In this document: positions 58,547 through 64,000 of the stretch, piece after piece
How positions within the stretch are numbered: the stretch's first letter is position 1
Layout: every line of letters begins with the position of its first letter
Assembly: GCA_017591395.1 (NCBI GenBank)
Contig: WEDG01005592.1
Coordinates: forward strand, 1 to 64,000
DNA: 64,000 nt
Direction: 5' to 3'
Source: Schistocephalus solidus
Lineage: Eukaryota; Platyhelminthes; Cestoda; Diphyllobothriidea; Diphyllobothriidae
The notes under the pieces: generated by a model
Database searches by the model: none
Seen by the model: only the letters and a program-made list of their open reading frames with translations
Told to the model about the DNA's origin: nothing
Made by a program: the position numbers and the translations under genes

Positions 58547-59000
58547 GAAGAAAGTGGTTCGTTTGCCGGAATCAGGGCTTTATTCGTCTGAGCTTTCGAC
58601 CTCATACTGGATTCCATCTTCAGAGATAAAAGCGGCAAAAAAACAAGTAACATTTAAAGAGGGCAGGGACCAATCAGATACTAGTGACGGCAGTCCGGAG
58701 GTGAATGCGCAGGGCTCTGTATTTCGGGGCCAGATCTATAAATCGATTGACCGAGTTCTCATCTGAGGCCTTTACTTCAATCAATACTCAGCTCGTCTTG
58801 CTTTTGGCGTTGATGATTATCTTTGTGGCTGCGAAGTTAAACGCATGAATCGTTTCATAGGTGTGGGTAGCCACATGTGATAAGCTGTCACGACGTCTCA
58901 AAGCCAGCTTATGCTCATGTATGCGCGATCTAAGCATTCGTCCAGTCTGTCCTGTGTAGTTACGGGAACATTTTTGGTATGGGAGGCGATACACTACGGC
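58547..59000 (-). pseudogene. Penelope-like element: GIY-YIG end and tail
   Basis: The minus strand reads MYRLPYQKCSRNYTGQTGRM, then RSRIHEHKLALRRRDSLSHV, then HAFNFAATKII; after a frameshift, ASDENSVNRFIDLAPKYRALR, and then the tail with CTGAAGATGGAATCC, GGTCGAAAGCTCAGACGAAT, AAAGCCC. This is a different PLE lineage from the 16- and 17-kb copies (different linker and tail). The reverse transcriptase is missing. Confidence 0.87.
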
Positions 59001-59004
59001 AGTT

Positions 59005-59645
59005 TGACCATCGTGGTCTGACGATGTCCATCGTATGCTCCACAGAAGGGCGGTGCAGGGACGGTGACTTGCGCGTGGCTAAGTTATAAGTGATAGTAGT
59101 CTTGTGATGCAGCTACCACACTTTCTCTTCCTCCCCTACCTGAGCCCATTGTCATGACATAGTGAAGAGGACCGGAGGCGGGAGAGGGCGCAAGTGGCTG
59201 GCACGGCCGTAGCCGCCCTTGGGTTTACCAACACACCGGGCTCGGAGTGGGAGTGATAATAAAGGCCACATTAAGAATGCGCCATTACAGCCAAACAGTT
59301 AGTCCGCCAGTCAGCCACTACACACAAAGCACACACTGGGCTGAACATGCAGTCCGAATCATCCCGTCAGGTGGCAACTTTCCAAGCCACGGCTTTTAGC
59401 GCATCGTAATAGGTTCAAGCGCGTCAGATCATATATAGGAAGGAAAATGCGCTGAGTCATCGACCTCACTCTCTCATCCCCAACCCCACAATCACACCAC
59501 CGTCCGAACCGGTCGGTTGTCTGATGCGGAAGTGGGCGCAGCTGCTGGTGACCTCGTCTACGTCTACTACGTACATGAACTGGCCTCCCAAACACAAGTA
59601 ACATGATTTCACACAACAGGGGTTGGAAAGGCTCACATCTCACAT
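59005..59645 (-). repeat. Non-autonomous dispersed repeat, long copy
   Basis: The reverse-strand counterpart of 49590-50150 in the same internal order, including CAGCGCATTTTCCT, GCCGTGGCTTGGAAAGTTGC, GGCTGTAATGGCGC and CCATCGTATGCTCCACAGAAG (plus strand). Confidence 0.62.
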
Positions 59646-59649
59646 GTGT

Positions 59650-61400
59650 GAGCTAGCCAGAGGTCACGTTAAGAAAAAACCATCGCAGCCTGACTCTCAG
59701 ACCACCAGTCAGCCACTCCACAAAACCCACGTTGGACTGACTGCGAGGTATGAGTGTAATTGTCAGGTGGCAACCTTCCCAAGCCACGGCGCTTAGCGCA
59801 CCGTGATATTCTCAAGCTCAGCTCACACATGCAACAGAGGAGCCACATGGAGAAGGAGCCGAGGATCATACTTGCCTCTCAATCAGCTATGCAGACTGAG
59901 AGCATGTTTTTGTGGTGTTGCGTGTGAGCATGTGAGGTGCGGAGGCTGATGAAAAGAGATGTAGTTTTGTGGTATAACTGGCGGTGTTCTACCACAGGTT
60001 TAAATGGAGACGCATGTGACCTTATAGGTCCATGTGGTGTGTGAATGTGTGTGGGCCGTGTGGACAGATGAGTCGAGTGCGGTGGGTGTATTTTTGTGCT
60101 CCTGGCACTGGTTCACTGTGCGATGGATTCGAAAGTGACCGAACAGGCCGATGTATGACGTGCATGTGCAGTGACAATGAGGACTAGATAAATCGGAAGA
60201 TGCTGAGTCTGTGGGGGCTTTGCTGCTGTTAATGGTAGTCGAGCTCATGGGAGAACTACGGGAAGTGTTGATGGGTGTGCAAGATGTGCTGGCATCGCGG
60301 TGGATTCCGCTTTTTTTGAATGCGCATGTGACCGATCAGGCCCCTGCGATGAGTGAATGCGCATGGGCAGTGAGGGCATTGGAGGCGACGGACTCTGCTG
60401 TGTGTTGCATGGACTGCTGGGTCCTCACGGTCTCGGTAGCTGTAACGATAACGGTCTTTTTCTCCTGTGAACCTGTGTGGACCACCGTCTCCTGCTGAAC
60501 AACACATTTCGCCTTCCAACGGAGCAGGAGGCCATGGGGATGAACCCTCGGTCACGGCGCTTGCAACTGCTGGACAATGTTCTCATCCGGGGGTGAGGTC
60601 AGAAGGTGCCCATCTGTTCAGTAGCCAAATTTCTGCATGAATTTCCGAATTCCGTTGCAATTCACCGTGTAAAAAGGCTTTCGGCAGATCCACCAAGGTA
60701 GATTTGAGGTGGGTTTGCATCTCCCGGCACTTCTTCTCTTGATGTACCATGGTCACGTCTTTGAAATACAGAGGAACTTGTCTTTGGCGCACATCTCCTG
60801 AAAGAATGTTGTGAGTTCCGCAATCAGCCGAGAACCACCGTTTTTGTAGACTTCAGGTTGGATTGTGTCGGATCCCGGTGCTTTACTGCTGGAAATCTGT
60901 TGCACGGCCCGGATGGTTTCGGTTAGGGAAGGTGGCAGATCCAGGTCATTGTTCGTGTCCCATTGAAGGAGCCGGTCAATGGCAGCATTGGAGATGGCTG
61001 ATGAGCAAGTAAGGATACTTCGGAAGTGCTCGGTCCAGCGCGTAAGAATTAGGGATTTTGCTGTCATAAGTGCTATGCCGTCAGAGCTGAGCAGCGGTGC
61101 GGTTCCCTTGATGCAAAGGCCGTAGGTAGCCTTGATGGTGTTTAAGAAATTTTCATTTTATTACGGTCCGCACACCCCTAAATTTCTTTCAGCCTTTCCA
61201 ACTATCCCGGCTGCCTGCATCTCCCGCAGCCGTTGCTGCACAAGGCGGCGGCATTTTAAGAAGGTTGCTTTGGTGGGGTCAGTCCGAATTTTCATGTAGG
61301 ATTTGCGCCGTCCATTCTTCTCCACGAGTAAGTTGCTGATATTGGTGTCATTGTGTGAGCGGACTTACCCGAGCAGCCTGGAAGGTTTGGCGTGGAGGAT
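59650..61400 (-). pseudogene. Zinc-finger LINE copy, internally deleted
   Basis: Minus strand, 5' to 3': NISNLLVEKNGRRKSYMKIR and CRRLVQQRLREMQAAGI (61.35-61.2 kb), IKATYGL, LILTRWTEHFRSILT (61.0 kb), DLDLPPSLTETIRAVQQISS and SKAPGSDTIQPEVYKNGG (60.9 kb), FKDVTMVHQE joined directly to KKCREMQTHLKSTLVDLPKA (60.7 kb). The RT catalytic part is then missing and C2H2 fingers follow: RLQCPHCPCAFTHRRGLIGH (60.4 kb) and a degenerate CTCTSYIGLFGHFRIHRT (60.15 kb). The 3' tail ends near 59650. The copy is non-functional. Confidence 0.85.
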
Positions 61401-61434
61401 GAGGACGGGGGTTAATAATGTTTGTTTGCGTTTA

Positions 61435-61960
61435 ACAACCACACATTTTGCGATATGCAAGCCGTGACCGGCTGCAGAAAACGGCAGCATTTGTTTACGG
61501 CACCAAGGGAGGAGGCAGGTAGTGGTGCCCCTAAATAGGGCTGCTAGTACATCCCAGATGGCTGTCGAACTCCACTAGGGGTCACGGTTTTGTTTTAGTG
61601 GGAGAACGACCCAAGTTAGCCAGGGTCGCCTATGGAGTTGCTGGCGCGCCCACCGTAGGACGCTTTGAGAGGGGGAGGTGGGGAGTTCAGGAGTCAGACA
61701 TACTGGGTGTGGAGGCACAGACAACACCGGAGACCCCCACCTGTTTTAGTCCGCCAGTCTTGGCGGTTTGCCTGAGTGTGGGCGCTTGGCAGAGTTCAGC
61801 TTCAAGGGCTACAGGCGAGAGTTGGGTACCAGTTAGAACCGGCCACAGGAACATTCACTGCCTGTACGAGACAAACGGAGCTTCCAAATGCTATCTATGT
61901 GGTGCTACCCCTAACTATTACCCCTTAAACCCCGGCGATACACTACACCCTACTTAATAC
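61435..61960 (+). repeat. Dispersed repeat, possibly LINE 5' region
   Basis: The inverted counterpart of 46770-47335. One open frame (61598-61957) includes RATGESWVPVRTGHRNI and KCYLCGATPNYYPLNP. It lies directly upstream of the plus-strand LINE copy, which fits a 5' untranslated region, but the 46.8-kb copy faces the other way relative to its LINE. Confidence 0.5.
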
Positions 61961-61984
61961 ACTTGGTCCCAAAATCAATGGCAA

Positions 61985-63095
61985 TGGCGCTCAACGCAAA
62001 AATGTGAAAACCCTTGCTTATATGGAAAGCCCGCTGTCACGCAACGACTAGGTTGCTCAACCGATCTCCTAAGCCAGTCAGGGCTTCGACCGCCTGCGGG
62101 CCTCCGTTCGGAATCGCCGTGGTATGCTCCTGAACATCAAACTGAAGATGTACAAGGCCGTCGTCTTTACGACATTCCTTTACGGAGCGGAGACCTGGAC
62201 CGTCTACTCGAACCAAGCCAGGAAGCTGAATCATTTCCATCTCAGCTGCCTCCACAGAATACTGAAGCTGAGATGGTAAGACAGGATCCCGGACACGCAA
62301 GTCCTGGAGAGGACCAGAATCCTCAGCATCCACGCCATGCTGAGGCAAATGCAAGTGCGATGGGGTGGCCACCTGGTGAGAATAGATGACGAGCGACTAC
62401 AAAAAAGACTTTTCTATGGAGATGTCGCTACGCAGTTCTCCCACGAGCTCGACTGCCAGTACCAGCAGCAAATTCCCCATAGACTCAGCGTCTTCTGATA
62501 TATCTTGTCCTCATTGTCACCGCACATGCACGTCACACATTGGCCTGTTGGGTCACTTTCGAATCCATCGCACAGAGACCAGCAAACCAGTTCCAGGAGC
62601 ACCAAAATACACTCGCCGCACTCGACTCAACTGTCAACACGGCCCACACACATTCACACACCACATGGACCTATAAGGTCACATGCGTCTCCATTAAAAC
62701 CTGTGGTAGAACACCGCCAGTTATACCACAACACTACATCTCTCCTCATCAGCCTCTGCACCTCACATGCTCACACGCAACACCGCGAAAACATGCTCTC
62801 AGTCTGCATAGCTGATTTAGAGGCAAGTATGATCCTCGGCTCCTTCTCCATGTGGCTCCTCTGTTGCATGTGTGATCTGAGCTTGAGGATATCACGGGGC
62901 AATAAGTGCCATGGTTTGGAAGGTTGCCAACTGATAATTACACTCGGACCTCGCAGCTAGTCCAACTTGGGTTTTGTGGAGTGGCTGACTGGTGGTCTGA
63001 GAGTCAGGCTGCGATGGCTCCTTCTTAAGATGACCTCTGGCTAGCTCACACATGTGAGATGTGAGCCTTTACAACCCCTGTTTGTGCAATCATGG
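61985..63095 (+). pseudogene. Zinc-finger LINE copy, RT end fused to fingers
   Basis: Only the RT C-terminus remains: [101 protein letters not shown] deletion then joins it, with a frame change, to the finger region: SASSDISCPHCHRTCTSHIG and LLGHFRIHRTETSKPVPGAP (62.5 kb). The 3' tail runs to CACATGTGAGATGTGAGCCT at about 63.06 kb. It is about 90% like the reversed 59.8-60.25-kb copy by eye. Confidence 0.85.
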
Positions 63096-63244
63096 TATTT
63101 TATACAGGACATAGGTAACCTTAAACAAAGTTTCAGTTGCAACTGGGACTTTAACTGGATGTCAACTGGGGAATCGTTTTGAAAGGGCCCTGAAAGTGAC
63201 CATTTGAAGACATAATTACCAGCCTAAAAGAACTGTGCACGCCA

Positions 63245-63400
63245 ATCAACGCTCCTCCTCTTCCTCAAAGTTTAATTCGTCAGTTTAATTCTTTACCTAT
63301 GGATATGGTGAATTCCTCCACTATGAGTGTGTTTAAGATGCGTCTGGACCATCACCTTTTAACTGGTAGCCCGAACTCGCCAAACCCCATCTAATGGGTT
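63245..63400 (+). pseudogene. LINE C-terminal remnant (CR1-like)
   Basis: One frame reads LPQSLIRQFNSLPMDMVNSS and TMSVFKMRLDHHLL, which resembles the 'WN.LP.DVV.A.S...FK..LD' end of CR1-like reverse transcriptases. No more of the element is seen. Confidence 0.55.
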
Positions 63401-64000
63401 GCTAATTTAATTACTATACAACTATACTCTTATCTCAATTTCAATAGATTGCTTTATTTATAGTAACTTCGACTCAGATGAAAATTGTGTAGTGCGGATG
63501 CAGTGAAGGCCTTGTTTTCTGTTATTTCGAAATTTCCAAACCGTTTAAATATTTATATTTCTTTTTTAGTTTTATGCATTCTGCATATTAACGCAACTCG
63601 TAAAATGTTTGAAACTGAACTACTTTTCGTGCATATTTGTACCGTTTTATTAGTTTTATGGGCTTCTATCATTTACTCCAAATATACTCATATTGTGTTT
63701 TCTAGACCACTTAGTAATTTCACAACTGAGTTGACGAGAAACTGCAGAAACAGCAGCAAGAAAGCCAAACTTACTTACTTTTTTTGCAAAATTATCTTGA
63801 AGTCATCAACAGATCAACTTAGAATATTGGTAAATAAACGGTAATTTTGGCTCAACACAGAAGACTTTTTTAAATTTCTAGTGGGATCCACAGAATCAGC
63901 CTTATTTTTGACCGTATTAAAACTAGGATTAATAAAACTATTCATATGCTTAATCGATCAGAGACTTTCGTTCTTCGTATTTAAGAACCAGAGGTTACGT
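63401..64000. other. No recognised features
   Basis: An open frame of 119 codons on the plus strand (63485-63844) is AT-rich, hydrophobic and matches nothing I know; I treat it as chance. Confidence 0.4.

Overview
This window looks like nuclear DNA of a flatworm, most likely a diphyllobothriid-type tapeworm. The evidence is the mixture seen here: short exons with GT/AG introns; RTE/CR1-type LINEs, one of which ends in C2H2 zinc fingers of a type I associate with tapeworm genomes; Penelope-like (PLE) GIY-YIG fragments; Ty3/gypsy fragments; tRNA-derived SINEs with a hammerhead-like core, as in the schistosome Sm-alpha family; and long (AT)n tracts. There are no operons, no bacterial signals and no CRISPR array. 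The species call is inference.

Region 1-28 kb, minus strand. The only host gene I can support is a GARNL3-like Rap/Ran-GAP gene. Six exons (27813-27354, 18874-18756, 12807-12743, 9152-9062, 6938-6863, 2176-2078) join in frame through consensus splice sites. They run collinearly from the family motif ending in WYFKYFLGK to the GGLDAK segment of the RapGAP domain. The 5' exons were not found. The catalytic half of the GAP domain and all later exons should lie beyond the left edge. The large introns hold repeats: SINE/PLE debris at 15.9-17.8 kb, three odd elements whose inverted ends are tRNA-like (17.9, 23.1 and 25.6 kb), a Merlin-type transposase remnant (24.8 kb) and elements with a degenerate telomere-like core (3.1, 20.2, 24.0 and 27.1 kb).

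Region 28-64 kb. I recognise no host gene here; it is layered mobile DNA. In order: telomere-core inverted-repeat elements (28.4 and 30.4 kb); a decayed minus-strand gypsy element (about 34.9-39.7 kb) split by a roughly 2 kb nest of PLE tails, hammerhead SINEs and a 100-bp (AT)n tract (36.8-38.8 kb); a minus-strand RTE-like LINE (40.6-43.7 kb), itself split by a telomere-core element; a plus-strand LINE with C-terminal zinc fingers (47.4-49.4 kb) with related non-autonomous repeats; a long (TAG)n tract (51 kb); a CR1-like LINE (53.9-56.7 kb); a second gypsy fragment (57.0-58.3 kb); a PLE fragment (58.5-59.0 kb); and a head-to-head pair of zinc-finger LINE copies (59.6-63.1 kb). Every transposon reading frame is broken.

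The most unusual content is non-coding. It comprises (i) a SINE-like family of about 305-nt units bounded by hammerhead-type motifs, with a second hammerhead-like core in the PLE 3' tails; (ii) elements of about 320-460 bp whose terminal inverted repeats are tRNA-like, face outward and mostly end in T-runs; and (iii) MITE-like elements whose interior is a decayed telomeric (CCCTAA)n array. All homology calls are from reading the sequence and from family knowledge; no search was run.
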